Counted from the stretch's first letter, positions 33,292 through 42,611 are shown. The stretch is 64,000 bases of DNA from Acidobacteriota bacterium (GCA_018001935.1 JAGNHB010000019.1:1-64000), one strand, 5' to 3'. The notes: generated by a model not told the origin, from the letters alone. Numbers and translations are program-made.

Positions 33292-34542
33292 ATGGAAACC
33301 GACCGACCGTTGCACCGCTTTTCCCCCCGACACGCCTTTTCGGCGACCCTGGCCGCGGTTTTTCTCTGTGCCCTGGTCGCACCCTGGGCGCCCGCCTGCA
33401 CCACCGCCGTGATCTCGGGGGCCGCCACCGCCGACGGTCGGCCGATCCTGTGGAAGAACCGGGACGCCGACGACCTCCACAACGAGCTGTTCTACGGCGC
33501 CGACGGCCGCTACGCCTACGTGGGGGTGGTCAATCACGGGGACGCCGACGGCTTGCAGATCTGGGCCGGGCTCAACGAGAAGGGCTTCGCCGTCATGAAC
33601 TCCGCCTCCTACAACCTCGGGGACAACGAAGACACCAAGGCCGAGGGGATGTTCATGAAACGGGCGCTCCAGTGCTGCGCCACCGTCGAGGACTTCCAGG
33701 CCCTGCTGGAGCGGGGCAACGACGGCCTCCGCGACGTGGCCGCCAACTTCGGGGTCATCGACGCCCGCGGGGGCGCCGCCTTCTTCGAGACCTGCAACGG
33801 GACGTACAAGCGCTACGATGCCACGGACCCCGCCCAGGCCCCTCGGGGCTTCCTGGTCCGGTCGAATTACAGCCACTCCGGCAAACCCGACAAGGGGACC
33901 GGTTTCCTTCGGGAGGCGCGGGCCCTGCGACTGATCACGGACCTGGCCGACGCGAAGAACCTGACGCCGCGGTCCCTCCTTTCCGACGTCTGTCGTGACG
34001 TCGCCAACCCCCACATCGGCTCCGACCCCAACACCGAGTCGAAATCCGGCGACCCCGAGTACGCCTACGTGGGGGACAGCATCGCCCGCCAGGACACGTC
34101 CAGCGTCTTCGTGGCGGCCGGGGTGAAAGCGGGGGAGGACCCCGTCCTGGCCACGGCCTGGGTCGTCCTCGGCCTCCCCACCACCGGGGCCGCCGTGCCG
34201 GTCTGGGTGGGGGCCGGCTCCGTGCCGCCCCAGGCGGCGGCCTCCCGGAAGAACGCCCCGCTCAACGAGGCCTTTGCCCGCATCGGCCGGTGGCTCTGCC
34301 CCGACCAGCGGGGCGACCTGCGTCGCTACATCCGGCGGGACCGCTGGTCCGACCCCGGGGGCGGGGTGCGCGCGCTGCTGTTCCGGGTCGAGGCGGAGTC
34401 CTTCCGGAAGGTGGAGGCACAGTTGGCGGCGTGGCGAAAGGAAACCCCGACGGCCGACGGGATGGCCGGCTTCCAGAACGCCGTGGCCCGGGACACCCTC
34501 GCCGCGGTGAACCGCTTCCTGGCCGGCCTGGACACCCCGTAG
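33292..34542 (+). CDS. exported linear-amide C-N hydrolase (Ntn, Cys nucleophile)
   Basis: A 416-residue protein related to choloylglycine hydrolase/acyl-CoA:6-APA acyltransferase-type Ntn hydrolases. A signal peptide (about residues 14-35, ending PWAPA) is followed at once by C36 (CTTAVISGAATADGRPILWK), so signal cleavage would expose the catalytic Cys as the N-terminus. Other typical blocks are KNRDADD, GLNEKGFAVMNSAS and GVIDARGGAAFFETCNG. The mature enzyme likely acts in the periplasm or outside the cell on an amide bond; the substrate is unknown. Start chosen at 33292 because AGGAG lies 6 nt upstream; a GTG and an ATG at 33256 and 33259 have no such site. Confidence 0.85.
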   Translation: METDRPLHRFSPRHAFSATLAAVFLCALVAPWAPACTTAVISGAATADGRPILWKNRDADDLHNELFYGADGRYAYVGVVNHGDADGLQIWAGLNEKGFAVMNSASYNLGDNEDTKAEGMFMKRALQCCATVEDFQALLERGNDGLRDVAANFGVIDARGGAAFFETCNGTYKRYDATDPAQAPRGFLVRSNYSHSGKPDKGTGFLREARALRLITDLADAKNLTPRSLLSDVCRDVANPHIGSDPNTESKSGDPEYAYVGDSIARQDTSSVFVAAGVKAGEDPVLATAWVVLGLPTTGAAVPVWVGAGSVPPQAAASRKNAPLNEAFARIGRWLCPDQRGDLRRYIRRDRWSDPGGGVRALLFRVEAESFRKVEAQLAAWRKETPTADGMAGFQNAVARDTLAAVNRFLAGLDTP

Positions 34543-34544
34543 TG

Positions 34545-34564
34545 GCGCCGGCTTCAGCCGGCGC
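34545..34564 (+). terminator. GC-rich hairpin after Ntn-hydrolase gene
   Basis: A perfect 9-bp stem (GCGCCGGCT/AGCCGGCGC) with a 2-nt loop starts 2 nt after the stop. There is no T-tract, so it may act as an mRNA-end hairpin or be a dispersed palindrome rather than a classic intrinsic terminator. Confidence 0.5.
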
Positions 34565-34621
34565 GGACAAGCCAACGCCGGGACCACCCGAAACCTATTT
34601 AAACAGGCCGGTTACCCTTCG

Positions 34622-35080
34622 ATGAAGCAGAAAGGCCAACAAGACCTGCCATACTTTACCCGGATACTCGCCTTCTCGGGGACCGTTTACGCCCTCCTCG
34701 CGCTGCTGCTGGGACTGGTTCCTTTCTTCTTCCCCGCCTGGTGCGGGTCCGGAATTGACTACCGGTATGTCTTCGGATGCGACTTGGTCCTGTCCGGCTT
34801 GCTGATTCTGGCCTGCGTCCTGATCCTCGGAATGAAACCGCCCCTGGGGAAAGTCCTGCTGGTGGTTTTTTCTTTGGCCAAGTTGTCTGAGACCGTCCTG
34901 CTGGTCCTGCTCGACGCCGGGTATGCGGATTTCGAGGGATTCGTGCTGCTCAGTATCGTTCCTCTGTTCCTTCTGGGAGCATGCCTGTTCGACCTCAACC
35001 CCTTCCGGCAGGAGCGGAAGGGACGAAAGGACCCAAACGACCAAAGGGACCCAAAGGACGGCGAGGGGTTGGGAACCTGA
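34622..35080 (+). CDS. small integral membrane protein, four predicted TM
   Basis: A 152-residue protein. Four hydrophobic helices are evident (ILAFSGTVYALLALLLGLVP, YVFGCDLVLSGLLILACVLI, LGKVLLVVFSLAKLSETVLL, FVLLSIVPLFLLGACLF). The family is not recognised; the pattern resembles small DUF-type four-helix membrane proteins. Base composition is lower in GC than its neighbours. The C-terminal 24 residues (from RQERKGRKDP) are encoded by a dispersed GGACCCAAAGGAC-type repeat that has entered the end of the gene, so the ancestral stop was probably earlier. Confidence 0.65.
   Translation: MKQKGQQDLPYFTRILAFSGTVYALLALLLGLVPFFFPAWCGSGIDYRYVFGCDLVLSGLLILACVLILGMKPPLGKVLLVVFSLAKLSETVLLVLLDAGYADFEGFVLLSIVPLFLLGACLFDLNPFRQERKGRKDPNDQRDPKDGEGLGT
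35021..35060. repeat. GGACCCAAA-type repeat inside gene 3' end
   Basis: Tandem-like AAAGGACCCAAACGACCAAA and a second GGGACCCAAAGGACG. A related sequence in opposite orientation (GTCCCTTTGGTCCTTTGAT) is at 58911-58940. Confidence 0.7.
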
Positions 35081-35120
35081 GCATGGAACGCTTGAACCCT
35101 TACAGCCCAGCCCGGATAAA

Positions 35121-35170
35121 GCGGAAAAGAACCACGGAATACACGAAATACCCGGAAAAGAACCACGACC
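35121..35170. repeat. dispersed CACGAA repeat, copy c
   Basis: Two GGAAAAGAACCACG blocks separated by AATACACGAAATACC; same family as 52948-53010. Confidence 0.7.
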
Positions 35171-35350
35171 CGCGCGGAATGCGCGGGAGCGTTTCAGCCC
35201 GGGGAGAGCGGAGCGACGCCCCGGGGACCTCGTGCCCGAAAGTCGATTTCCCCCGCCCCGAAGGCGGCGGGAGCCAAAAGAAGCTCACAAATCTTGCTCA
35301 TTTTTCCAACGACCCAACTTCGAAGGGATTAAACCGCTAACAGCCTGTTT

Positions 35351-35428
35351 AAGCCACGAACCACACCAACCACGCGAACAGTTGTCAGGGGATTTCTTTT
35401 CGTGTGGTTCGTGTGGTTGGTGGTTTCT
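35351..35428. repeat. inverted pair of CACGAACCA repeats, copy d
   Basis: Left arm AGCCACGAACCACACCAACC and right arm GTGTGGTTCGTGTGGTTGG face each other across about 30 bp, so the pair can form a long imperfect hairpin upstream of rpmH. Confidence 0.8.
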
Positions 35429-35462
35429 ACTCGATTATCCGGTTCGGGCGTGTTGAATTATC

Positions 35463-35492
35463 TTGACATTCCCGGGGTGCTTCTGGTAAAAG
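35463..35492 (+). promoter_or_regulatory. putative rpmH promoter
   Basis: A consensus TTGACA (35463-35468) with a weak -10 (TAAAAG, 35487-35492) at 18 bp, 34 nt before the rpmH ATG. Confidence 0.55.
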
Positions 35493-35525
35493 TTCCGCTT
35501 TTGAAAACGGTAAGGAGAGAGAACC

Positions 35526-35663
35526 ATGAAGCGCACTTTTCAACCGAACAATCATAAACGGGCCAAGACCCACGGGTTTCGTTCCCGCATGGCGACCCGG
35601 GGCGGTCGCAAGGTGCTGGCGCGCCGCCGAGCGAAGGGCCGGAAACTGCTGACCACGGTCTGA
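35526..35663 (+). CDS. rpmH: 50S ribosomal protein L34
   Basis: A 45-residue basic protein beginning [19 protein letters not shown] and containing [18 protein letters not shown], the full L34 signature. AAGGAGAGAG precedes the ATG. Its stop shares one base with the rnpA ATG (TGATG). First gene of rpmH-rnpA-yidD-yidC-mnmE. Confidence 0.98.
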   Translation: MKRTFQPNNHKRAKTHGFRSRMATRGGRKVLARRRAKGRKLLTTV

Positions 35664-36031
35664 TGGAAGCGTACGATCCGGACCAGGGTTTCCCTCCGGG
35701 GGCCCGGGTCCGGAAACACCGCGAATTCGACGAGGTTTACCAGAAGGGAGCGCGCATCGACACTCCCTTTTTTGTTCTCTATCACCGGAAGGGGACCCGA
35801 CCCTCCCACCGCCTGGGCATGACCGTCTCGAAACGCATCGGCAAGGCCTGTGTCCGGAACCGGGTCAAGCGGCTGTTCCGGGACATCTTCCGCAAGAACA
35901 AGCCCCTCGGGACCGAGTGCTGGGATATCGTCCTGAATGCGCGCAAGTCGGCGGCGACCGCCACCCGGGCGGAACTGGAGGCCGAGTACCGGCGGGCACT
36001 GGCGCGGCTGACGGCGCCCGGGAAAGCATGA
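35663..36031 (+). CDS. rnpA: ribonuclease P protein component
   Basis: A 122-residue basic protein that assists the RNase P RNA in 5' tRNA maturation. The RNR motif is visible as [18 protein letters not shown], preceded by [12 protein letters not shown] and an N-terminal [15 protein letters not shown]. The stop overlaps the yidD ATG (ATGA). Confidence 0.95.
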   Translation: MEAYDPDQGFPPGARVRKHREFDEVYQKGARIDTPFFVLYHRKGTRPSHRLGMTVSKRIGKACVRNRVKRLFRDIFRKNKPLGTECWDIVLNARKSAATATRAELEAEYRRALARLTAPGKA

Positions 36032-36276
36032 AGCACATCGTCCTTTTCCTCGTCGCCGTCTACCAGAAGTGCATCTCGCCCATCCTCCCCCCGTCCTGCC
36101 GGTTTTACCCCACCTGCTCCGAGTACTTCGCGCAGGCGGTCCGCCGGAAGGGCGTGCTCAGGGGCGGGTGGATGGGCCTCAAGCGGCTGTGCCGGTGCCA
36201 CCCCTTCCACCCCGGCGGGTACGACCCCGTCGAGCCCGATCAATCCGTCCTGGAGCCGAAATGGAAAAACGAATGA
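36028..36276 (+). CDS. yidD: membrane protein insertion efficiency factor YidD
   Basis: An 82-residue member of the YidD (haemolysin alpha-like) family. The core [31 protein letters not shown] and [13 protein letters not shown] are diagnostic, with the conserved Cys residues. An amphipathic N-terminal helix associates with the inner membrane. Its last 16 nt overlap the start of yidC. Confidence 0.96.
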   Translation: MKHIVLFLVAVYQKCISPILPPSCRFYPTCSEYFAQAVRRKGVLRGGWMGLKRLCRCHPFHPGGYDPVEPDQSVLEPKWKNE

Positions 36277-38060
36277 TTGGCGCCATCGCCCTGTGCTTTT
36301 TGGCCTACATCCTCTTCATGTACCTCTACCCGCCGCCCAAGGCCGACGAGACGGCGTCCCCGGCCAAGGCGGCCGCCGCCGTGACGCAAGCCGCCGAGCC
36401 CGCGCCGGTGGCGGCGGCCGTGACCGCCCCGTCGACCCCGGAGGCCCAGCCGGCCGCGCCGGGCGCCCCGGCCCCGGCCGCCCCCGCGCCCGCCCCGGCC
36501 CCGGCAGGCGCCCCGGCGGCCCCGGCCGTGCCGGACTCCGTCGCCGCCGCCCGGAAGGTCCAGGTCGCGGACCCCCTCTTCGAGCTGTCCCTCGACAACC
36601 GGGGCGGGGTCATCGAGCACTTCACCCTCAAGCGATACCAGGACGGCGGGAAGAACGTGGACCTGATCCTGGACCCGTCGTTCCAGAAGGAGAAGCTGGC
36701 GCCGGCCGAACGCTTCCTCGGGCTGTCCTTTCCCGAGGGGGCCGTGGAAAACCGGGTGAGCTATGCCCTCAACGCCGACCCCTACACCGTCACCGAGGAG
36801 GACAAGCCCCGGCCCCACCCCGTCACCGGCGCCTCGGAGCCGTGCCGGACGGTGGTCCTGGCCCTGACCCGCTCGGGCGTGACGGCGCGGAAGGAACTCT
36901 CCGTCTGGAAAGAGAGCTACGTCCTGCGGCTGAAGACCTCGGTGACCCGGGGGGCGACGCCGATCCCGCACTACGTCCGACTGGGGCCGGGCCTCACCAA
37001 CCTCGACCTGATCCCCTCGGACCCGTCCCAGCTGCCGCCCCACGCCGTCTTCTACCACGGCGACGCGGCCCACCCCGTCATGGGGGAGGCCATCGGCCGC
37101 TTCAAGCGGCAGACCGGGCAGATCTCCTGGGCCGGGGTCCAGAACAAGTACTTCGCCGCCGTCGCCATCCCCGCCGCCCCGTTCGGGGAAGTCCTCCTCG
37201 AGAACCGCGTCCTTTCCTTCAAACAGAAGGAGACCGAGGAAGCCAAGCCCGTCCACCTGGTCACCACCCTGGTGCCCGGGGGCGACACCTTCCTCTTCAT
37301 GGGGCCCAAGGCGTACGACGTCCTGTCGGGCATCCGGAGCGACCTGGCCCAGACCATCGACTACGGGATGTTCTCGTTCATCGTCAAGCCCCTCTACTAC
37401 GTCATGAAGTACCTCCAGGCCTCCATCCCCAACATGGGGCTCTGCCTGATCACCCTCACCCTCGTCATCACCCTGGCGCTCTTCCCCCTGCGCTTCCACC
37501 AGATGAAGAGCATGAAGAAGATGCAGGTGATCCAGCCCCAGATGAAGGCCATCCAGGCCAGGTACCGCGGGAAGAAGAGCGCCCAGGACCGGCAGAACAT
37601 GAACCAGGAGATGATGGCGCTTTACAAGGAGGCGGGCGTCAACCCCATGGGCGGGTGCCTGCCCCTGCTGGCCCAGCTCCCCTTCCTGTTCGCCTTCTAC
37701 AACCTGGTGAGCCAGTCCATCGAGTTCTGGCGGCAGCCCTTCGTCCTCTGGATCCGTGACCTCTCCATGGCCGACCCCACCTGGATCACCCCGATTCTCA
37801 TGGGCGCCAGCATGGTCATCCAGATGAAGCAGACCCCCCAGGCGCCCGGGCAGGACAACCGGACCCAGAAAATGATGATGTACGTCATGCCCGTGATCAT
37901 GACCTTCATGTTCATCTCCCTCTCCAGCGGCCTGGTCATCTACTTCCTGTTCAGCAACATCTTCGCCTGGGGGATGCAGGTGATCGCCGACAAGTTCATG
38001 AAGACGCCCAAGGTGGAGCTGGCCTCCGCCCCGGCGGGCCGGCCGCGGAAGAACCGATAG
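36261..38060 (+). CDS. yidC: membrane protein insertase YidC
   Basis: A 599-residue Gram-negative-type YidC. TM1 is residues 4-20, followed by an approximately 75-residue Ala/Pro linker ([19 protein letters not shown]), a large periplasmic beta-sandwich domain (about 95-340) and the conserved five-TM insertase core starting near [19 protein letters not shown], with the hydrophilic-groove Arg region in [16 protein letters not shown] and [19 protein letters not shown]. It inserts membrane proteins with or without SecYEG. The alternative start at 36273 would remove only four residues. Confidence 0.95.
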   Translation: MEKRMIGAIALCFLAYILFMYLYPPPKADETASPAKAAAAVTQAAEPAPVAAAVTAPSTPEAQPAAPGAPAPAAPAPAPAPAGAPAAPAVPDSVAAARKVQVADPLFELSLDNRGGVIEHFTLKRYQDGGKNVDLILDPSFQKEKLAPAERFLGLSFPEGAVENRVSYALNADPYTVTEEDKPRPHPVTGASEPCRTVVLALTRSGVTARKELSVWKESYVLRLKTSVTRGATPIPHYVRLGPGLTNLDLIPSDPSQLPPHAVFYHGDAAHPVMGEAIGRFKRQTGQISWAGVQNKYFAAVAIPAAPFGEVLLENRVLSFKQKETEEAKPVHLVTTLVPGGDTFLFMGPKAYDVLSGIRSDLAQTIDYGMFSFIVKPLYYVMKYLQASIPNMGLCLITLTLVITLALFPLRFHQMKSMKKMQVIQPQMKAIQARYRGKKSAQDRQNMNQEMMALYKEAGVNPMGGCLPLLAQLPFLFAFYNLVSQSIEFWRQPFVLWIRDLSMADPTWITPILMGASMVIQMKQTPQAPGQDNRTQKMMMYVMPVIMTFMFISLSSGLVIYFLFSNIFAWGMQVIADKFMKTPKVELASAPAGRPRKNR

Positions 38061-38066
38061 CCGTCC

Positions 38067-39509
38067 ATGCCCCCCTTCGACCCGGCACGCTTCGCGGACA
38101 CCATCGCCGCCCCGGTGACGCCGCCGGGGCGGGGGGGGGTGTCCATGGTCCGGGTCAGCGGGCGGCGGGCCCGCGAGATCCTGGAGCGGGTCTTCCGCCC
38201 CGCGCCCGCAACTCTTCCGGCCCCTCCGGGCGCCGGCCCGCGGGAGGGCCCCGCCTTCGTGCCCAGGGCCCGACACGCCACCCTGGGGACCGTGATCGAC
38301 CCGTCGGACGGCCGCCCGGTGGACCAGGCGCTGGCCCTGTGGTTCCCCGCGCCGCGCTCCTACACGGGGGAGGACGTGGCGGAGCTGTCCTTCCACGGCT
38401 CCCCGGTCCTGGTGGGGCACGTCATGGAGGTGATCCTGGCCGCCGGCGCCCGCCCCGCCGACCCGGGCGAGTTCACCCGGCGGGCCTTCGTCAACGGCCG
38501 CCTGGACCTGTGCCAGGCGGAGGCGGTCCGGGCCCTGACCGAGTCCGGGACCCGCCTTCAGGCCGAGCTGGCCCGGAAACAGATGGGGGGGGAGACCGCC
38601 GCGCTCGTCCGGCCGCTCAAGGAGAGACTCCTCGACCTCGTCGTCCGGCTGGAGACCCTGGTGGAGTTCGACGAGGACCAGGGCGGCCTGGCGGTCCCCG
38701 GGGACCCGCGGGCGGAGCTGGCGGACCTGGGGGAGCGCTTCGCGCGGATCGAACGGGGGTTCCGCTTCGCGAGCCTGGCCGGGAGCGGTTTCACCCTGGT
38801 CCTGGCCGGCCGCCCCAACGCCGGGAAGTCCACCCTGTTCAACGCGCTCCTGGGGCGGGAGCGGGCCATCGTCACCGAGTTCCCCGGCACGACGCGGGAC
38901 GCCCTTCGCGAGGACGCGAACCTCTTCGGCATCCCCGCGGTGCTGGTGGACACCGCGGGCATCCGTCCCCCCGCCGACCCCGTGGAATCCCTCAGCATCG
39001 ATCGCACGCGGCAGGCCCTGGCCGAAGCCGACGCGGTGCTCTTCGTCGCGGACGGTTCGAGGCCCTGGGGCCCCGACGACGAACACGCCGCCGAGGCGCT
39101 CCCCGACGCCCACCGGGTCGTGGCCCTGGCCAAGTCAGACCTCCCGCCGCAGCTCCCGCGGGAAACGCTCGAGAAGCGGTTCCCGGGAAGCCGGGTCATC
39201 GCCGTGTCCTCCCGCACCGGGGAAAACCTCGCCGAACTCCGCCTCGCCCTCTACCGGACCATCCTCCCGGAAGCGGACCTCCCGGACGAGGGGCAGGGGA
39301 CCCTGACCTCCCTCCGTCAGCAGGCGTGCATCCGCGGGGCTTCGGATGCGCTGGCCGCGGGCCTCCGGGCCGTGGAGGCGGGCCACTCCGAGGAGTATGC
39401 CCTCGCTCACCTCCGGCGCGCCCTTGCCGCCCTCGACGAACTGACCGGTCAGACGGCGGCCGCCGACATTCTGGACCGCATTTTCTCGAATTTCTGCGTC
39501 GGGAAGTAA
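38067..39509 (+). CDS. mnmE: tRNA modification GTPase MnmE
   Basis: A 480-residue protein. It has the N-terminal folate-binding domain (DTIAAPVTPPGRGGVSMVRV), a helical domain, and the G domain with G1 GRPNAGKSTLFNALLG, G2 TTRDALRED, G3 DTAGI and G4 LAKSD. The C-terminus ends FCVGK, close to the canonical FCIGK with the Cys needed for xnm5U34 modification with MnmG. mnmG does not follow here. The jag/khg gene commonly found between yidC and mnmE is absent. Confidence 0.96.
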   Translation: MPPFDPARFADTIAAPVTPPGRGGVSMVRVSGRRAREILERVFRPAPATLPAPPGAGPREGPAFVPRARHATLGTVIDPSDGRPVDQALALWFPAPRSYTGEDVAELSFHGSPVLVGHVMEVILAAGARPADPGEFTRRAFVNGRLDLCQAEAVRALTESGTRLQAELARKQMGGETAALVRPLKERLLDLVVRLETLVEFDEDQGGLAVPGDPRAELADLGERFARIERGFRFASLAGSGFTLVLAGRPNAGKSTLFNALLGRERAIVTEFPGTTRDALREDANLFGIPAVLVDTAGIRPPADPVESLSIDRTRQALAEADAVLFVADGSRPWGPDDEHAAEALPDAHRVVALAKSDLPPQLPRETLEKRFPGSRVIAVSSRTGENLAELRLALYRTILPEADLPDEGQGTLTSLRQQACIRGASDALAAGLRAVEAGHSEEYALAHLRRALAALDELTGQTAAADILDRIFSNFCVGK

Positions 39510-39527
39510 CCGACAAAAAATCAAGGC

Positions 39528-39556
39528 TTGACATCCCCCCCGCATTACCGTAAGAT
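39528..39556 (+). promoter_or_regulatory. sigma-70-like promoter of pilB
   Basis: Perfect TTGACA (39528-39533), 17-bp spacer, TAAGAT (39551-39556), 75 nt before the pilB ATG. A classic housekeeping promoter rather than a sigma-54 site. Confidence 0.85.
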
Positions 39557-39631
39557 ACGGCTGTCGATAGTAGAATTTTCCAAAAGTTACAGGGATTCCA
39601 GCTTGACTAGAAACACACACGGGATGATTTC

Positions 39632-41359
39632 ATGACCACCAAGATCGGAGACCTGCTCCTCCGCGAGAAGATGATCTCCGCGGAGCAGCTCAACAAGGCC
39701 CTGGAGCACCAGAAGAAGTACGGTGGCAAGATCGGCAGCATCCTGGTGGAGATGCAGTTCATCACGGAAGACGACATCACCAGTGTGCTGAGCCGCCAGT
39801 ACGGCGTTCCCTCCATCAACCTCGACTACTTCGAGGTCGATGCCGACGTGGTGAAGCTCATACCACTCGAAACGGCGCAGAAGTACCAGGTCCTGCCCCT
39901 GAGCCGGGTCGGGAACACCCTGACCATCGCCACCACGGACCCGTCCAACGTGTTCGCCATGGACGACATCAAGTTCATGACCGGCTTCAACATCGAGCCG
40001 GTCATCGCGTCCGAGGGCGGCATCATGCGGTCCATCGAGAAGTACTACGGGACGCCCCACTCCATCGAGCTCAAGAAGGTCTTCGACGACCTGAGCATCG
40101 AGAAGAAGAAGGACGAGTTCGACCTGGAGCTGGAGGAGGAACAGGAGCAGCTGGACGTCGACGAGCTGCAGAAGTCCAGCGAGGAAGCCCCCATCATCCG
40201 GCTGGTGAACCTGATCATGCTGGACGCCATCAAGAAGGGCGCGTCCGACATCCACATCGAGGCGTTCGAGAAGGAACTCCGGGTGCGCATGCGCATCGAC
40301 GGCATCCTCTACGCCATCATGTCCCCCCCCCTGAAGCTGAAGGACGCCCTGACGTCGCGCATCAAGATCATGTCCAAGATGGACATCGCCGAGAAGCGCC
40401 TCCCCCAGGACGGCCGCATCAAGATCAAGACGACCCTGGACAACAAGAAGCTCGAGATCGACTTCCGCGTGTCCTGCCTCCCCTGCATCTTCGGGGAGAA
40501 AATCGTCCTCCGCCTGCTGGACAAGACCAAGCTCATGCTGGACATGACCAAGCTCGGCATGGAGCCCAGCACCCTGGCCTCCTTCGAGACGGCCATCTGC
40601 AAGCCCTACGGCATGGTGCTGGTGACGGGCCCGACGGGCAGCGGGAAGACCAACACGCTGTACTCGGCCGTCAGCCGGCTCAACCAGGTGGACGTGAACA
40701 TCATGACCGCCGAGGACCCGGTGGAGTTCAACATCGTGGGCGTCAACCAGTGCCAGACCCACGAGGCCATCGGCCTCACCTTCGCCGCGGCGCTCCGCTC
40801 CTTCCTCCGGCAGGACCCCAACATCGTCCTGGTGGGCGAGATCCGCGACTTCGAGACGGCGGAAATCGCCATCAAGGCCGCCCTCACGGGCCACCTGGTG
40901 CTCAGCACGCTGCACACCAACGATGCGCCGTCCACCGTCAACCGCCTGCTCAACATGGGCATCGAGCCGTTCCTCGTCTCCAACAGCCTCCTGCTCATCG
41001 CGGCCCAGCGCCTCATCCGCCGGATCTGCAACAACTGCAAGGTCGAGGACAAGATCCCCAAGAAGACCCTCATCGACATCGGGTTCAGCCCCGACGAGGC
41101 GAACAGCGTCGTGACCTACCGAGGGCAGGGGTGCGACATCTGCAACAACACGGGCTACAAGGGCCGCCTGGGCCTTTTCGAGGCCATGTCCATCTCCGAG
41201 GAGATTTCCGAGCTGATCCTGATCGGGGCTTCCGCCCGCGAACTGAAGCGCAAGGCCATGGAGGAGGGGATGATCACCCTCCGCCGCAGCGGGCTCCTGA
41301 AAATCAAGGAGGGGATCACGACCGTCGAAGAAGTGCTTCGGGAAACCGTAAAAGACTGA
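39632..41359 (+). CDS. pilB: type IV pilus assembly ATPase PilB
   Basis: A 575-residue secretion ATPase (GspE/PilB family). Residues 1-150 are an MshE-N domain (IGDLLLREKMISAEQLNKAL, GKIGSILVEMQFITEDDI), a class known to bind cyclic di-GMP in some members. The ATPase core has Walker A GPTGSGKTNTLYS (about residue 332), the Asp box AEDPVEF, Walker B FLRQDPNIVLVGEIRD and the His box TGHLVLSTLHTNDA. The C-terminal zinc site is formed by CNNCK and CDICNNTGYKGR. It powers pilus extension at the inner membrane. No strong Shine-Dalgarno is visible. Confidence 0.95.
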   Translation: MTTKIGDLLLREKMISAEQLNKALEHQKKYGGKIGSILVEMQFITEDDITSVLSRQYGVPSINLDYFEVDADVVKLIPLETAQKYQVLPLSRVGNTLTIATTDPSNVFAMDDIKFMTGFNIEPVIASEGGIMRSIEKYYGTPHSIELKKVFDDLSIEKKKDEFDLELEEEQEQLDVDELQKSSEEAPIIRLVNLIMLDAIKKGASDIHIEAFEKELRVRMRIDGILYAIMSPPLKLKDALTSRIKIMSKMDIAEKRLPQDGRIKIKTTLDNKKLEIDFRVSCLPCIFGEKIVLRLLDKTKLMLDMTKLGMEPSTLASFETAICKPYGMVLVTGPTGSGKTNTLYSAVSRLNQVDVNIMTAEDPVEFNIVGVNQCQTHEAIGLTFAAALRSFLRQDPNIVLVGEIRDFETAEIAIKAALTGHLVLSTLHTNDAPSTVNRLLNMGIEPFLVSNSLLLIAAQRLIRRICNNCKVEDKIPKKTLIDIGFSPDEANSVVTYRGQGCDICNNTGYKGRLGLFEAMSISEEISELILIGASARELKRKAMEEGMITLRRSGLLKIKEGITTVEEVLRETVKD

Positions 41360-41364
41360 CGATG

Positions 41365-41409
41365 ACCATTTTTCTCGGGAAAACTGTTGCTCTCCCCTGA
41401 GAAAATGGT
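41365..41409 (+). other. inverted repeat overlapping the pilT promoter
   Basis: ACCATTTTTCTC and GAGAAAATGGT form an imperfect 11-bp stem with the -35 hexamer of pilT in the loop region. It begins 5 nt after the pilB stop. There is no T-run, so it may be an operator or a weak terminator. Confidence 0.55.
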
Positions 41410-41415
41410 TATAAT
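41387..41415 (+). promoter_or_regulatory. sigma-70-like promoter of pilT
   Basis: TTGCTC (41387-41392), 17-bp spacer, perfect TATAAT (41410-41415), 40 nt before the pilT ATG. Confidence 0.8.
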
Positions 41416-41454
41416 GACACTGATTTTTCCATTATCGGCCATTGAAGAGGACCC

Positions 41455-42591
41455 ATGGTATCACTTCCGGAATTGCTCAGAAAATTGAAGGAATTGCAGG
41501 GTTCGGACCTTCACCTGACCACCGGCACGCCCCCGCAGGTCCGCATCGACGGCTCCCTCCGCCCGCTCGACCTGCCCCCGCTGACGGCGGCCGAGACCAA
41601 GCGGCTGGCCTACAGCGTGCTGACGGACGCCCAGAAACACCGGCTGGAGGAGAACCTCGAGCTGGACTTCTCCTTCGGCGTCAAGGACGTGTCCCGGTTC
41701 CGGGGGAACATCTTCTACCAGCGCGGGGCCATCGCCGCGGTTTTCCGAATCATTCCCTTCGAAATCAAGAGTTTCGAAGCGCTCGGCCTCCCGGCGCCGG
41801 TGACGACCCTCTGCGAGAAGCCCCGCGGCCTCATCCTGGTCACGGGGCCGACGGGCAGCGGCAAGTCCACGACGCTGGCGACGATGATCGACAAGATCAA
41901 CCGCGACCGCCACGAGCACATCGTGACGCTGGAGGACCCCATCGAGTTCCTCCACCCGCACCGGAACTGCATCGTCAACCAGCGCGAGATCCTCAGCGAC
42001 ACCCACTCCTTCAACAACGCGCTCCGCGTCGTGCTCCGGCAGGATCCCGACGTGGTCCTCGTGGGCGAGATGCGTGACCTCGAGACCATCGAGGCCGCCC
42101 TCCGCGTCGCCGAGACGGGCCACCTCACGCTGGCCACCCTTCACACGAACACCGCCATCAGCACCATCAACCGCATTATCGACGTGTTCCCGGCCCACCA
42201 GCAGCAGCAGATCCGGACCCAGCTCTCCATGGTGCTGGAAGGGGTCCTCTGCCAGACGCTCCTCCCCCGGCAGGGCGGCGTGGGGCGCTGCATGGCCATG
42301 GAGATCATGGTCCCCACCTCCGGTATCCGGAACCTGATCCGCGAGGACAAGATCCACCAGATCTACTCCGCCATGCAGACCGGCCAGGAAAAGCACGGCA
42401 TGCAGACCTTCAACCAGTCCCTGGCGAGCTTATATCTCGGAAAACAGATTTCCCTGGAGATGGCGATGCTCAAATCGCCCAACCCGGGGGAATTGGAAGA
42501 CCTGATCAAGAGGGGTGTCGGGGTGGTGCACACGGCTGCCTCGGCCCCGACCCGGCCCCGGCCGCCCATTCCTCCGGGCGGACGCTCGTAA
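41455..42591 (+). CDS. pilT: type IV pilus retraction ATPase PilT
   Basis: A 378-residue hexameric ATPase that depolymerises the pilus. The N-terminal PAS-like domain (LLRKLKELQGSDLHLTTGTP) is followed by Walker A TGPTGSGKSTTLATMI, Asp box LEDPIEFLH, Walker B RQDPDVVLVGEMRDLETI and His box TGHLTLATLHTNTA. The AIRNLIRE retraction motif appears as GIRNLIREDKIHQIYS. The C-terminal 25 residues are Pro/Arg rich. Lies between pilB and pilC under its own promoter. Confidence 0.96.
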   Translation: MVSLPELLRKLKELQGSDLHLTTGTPPQVRIDGSLRPLDLPPLTAAETKRLAYSVLTDAQKHRLEENLELDFSFGVKDVSRFRGNIFYQRGAIAAVFRIIPFEIKSFEALGLPAPVTTLCEKPRGLILVTGPTGSGKSTTLATMIDKINRDRHEHIVTLEDPIEFLHPHRNCIVNQREILSDTHSFNNALRVVLRQDPDVVLVGEMRDLETIEAALRVAETGHLTLATLHTNTAISTINRIIDVFPAHQQQQIRTQLSMVLEGVLCQTLLPRQGGVGRCMAMEIMVPTSGIRNLIREDKIHQIYSAMQTGQEKHGMQTFNQSLASLYLGKQISLEMAMLKSPNPGELEDLIKRGVGVVHTAASAPTRPRPPIPPGGRS

Positions 42592-42611
42592 GACCACCAA
42601 TGGAGTGAGCT

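Larger units (their letters stand above)
35081..35525. other. repeat-rich intergenic region upstream of rpmH
   Basis: 445 bp with no credible gene. It contains two members of the CACGAA repeat family (35121-35170 and the inverted pair 35351-35428) and ends in the rpmH promoter. No DnaA-box cluster is visible although rpmH often neighbours oriC. Confidence 0.8.

Noticed and set aside
35081..35525. Replication origin near rpmH
   Set aside because: No dnaA gene, no cluster of DnaA boxes and no AT-rich unwinding region; the area is filled by dispersed repeats.
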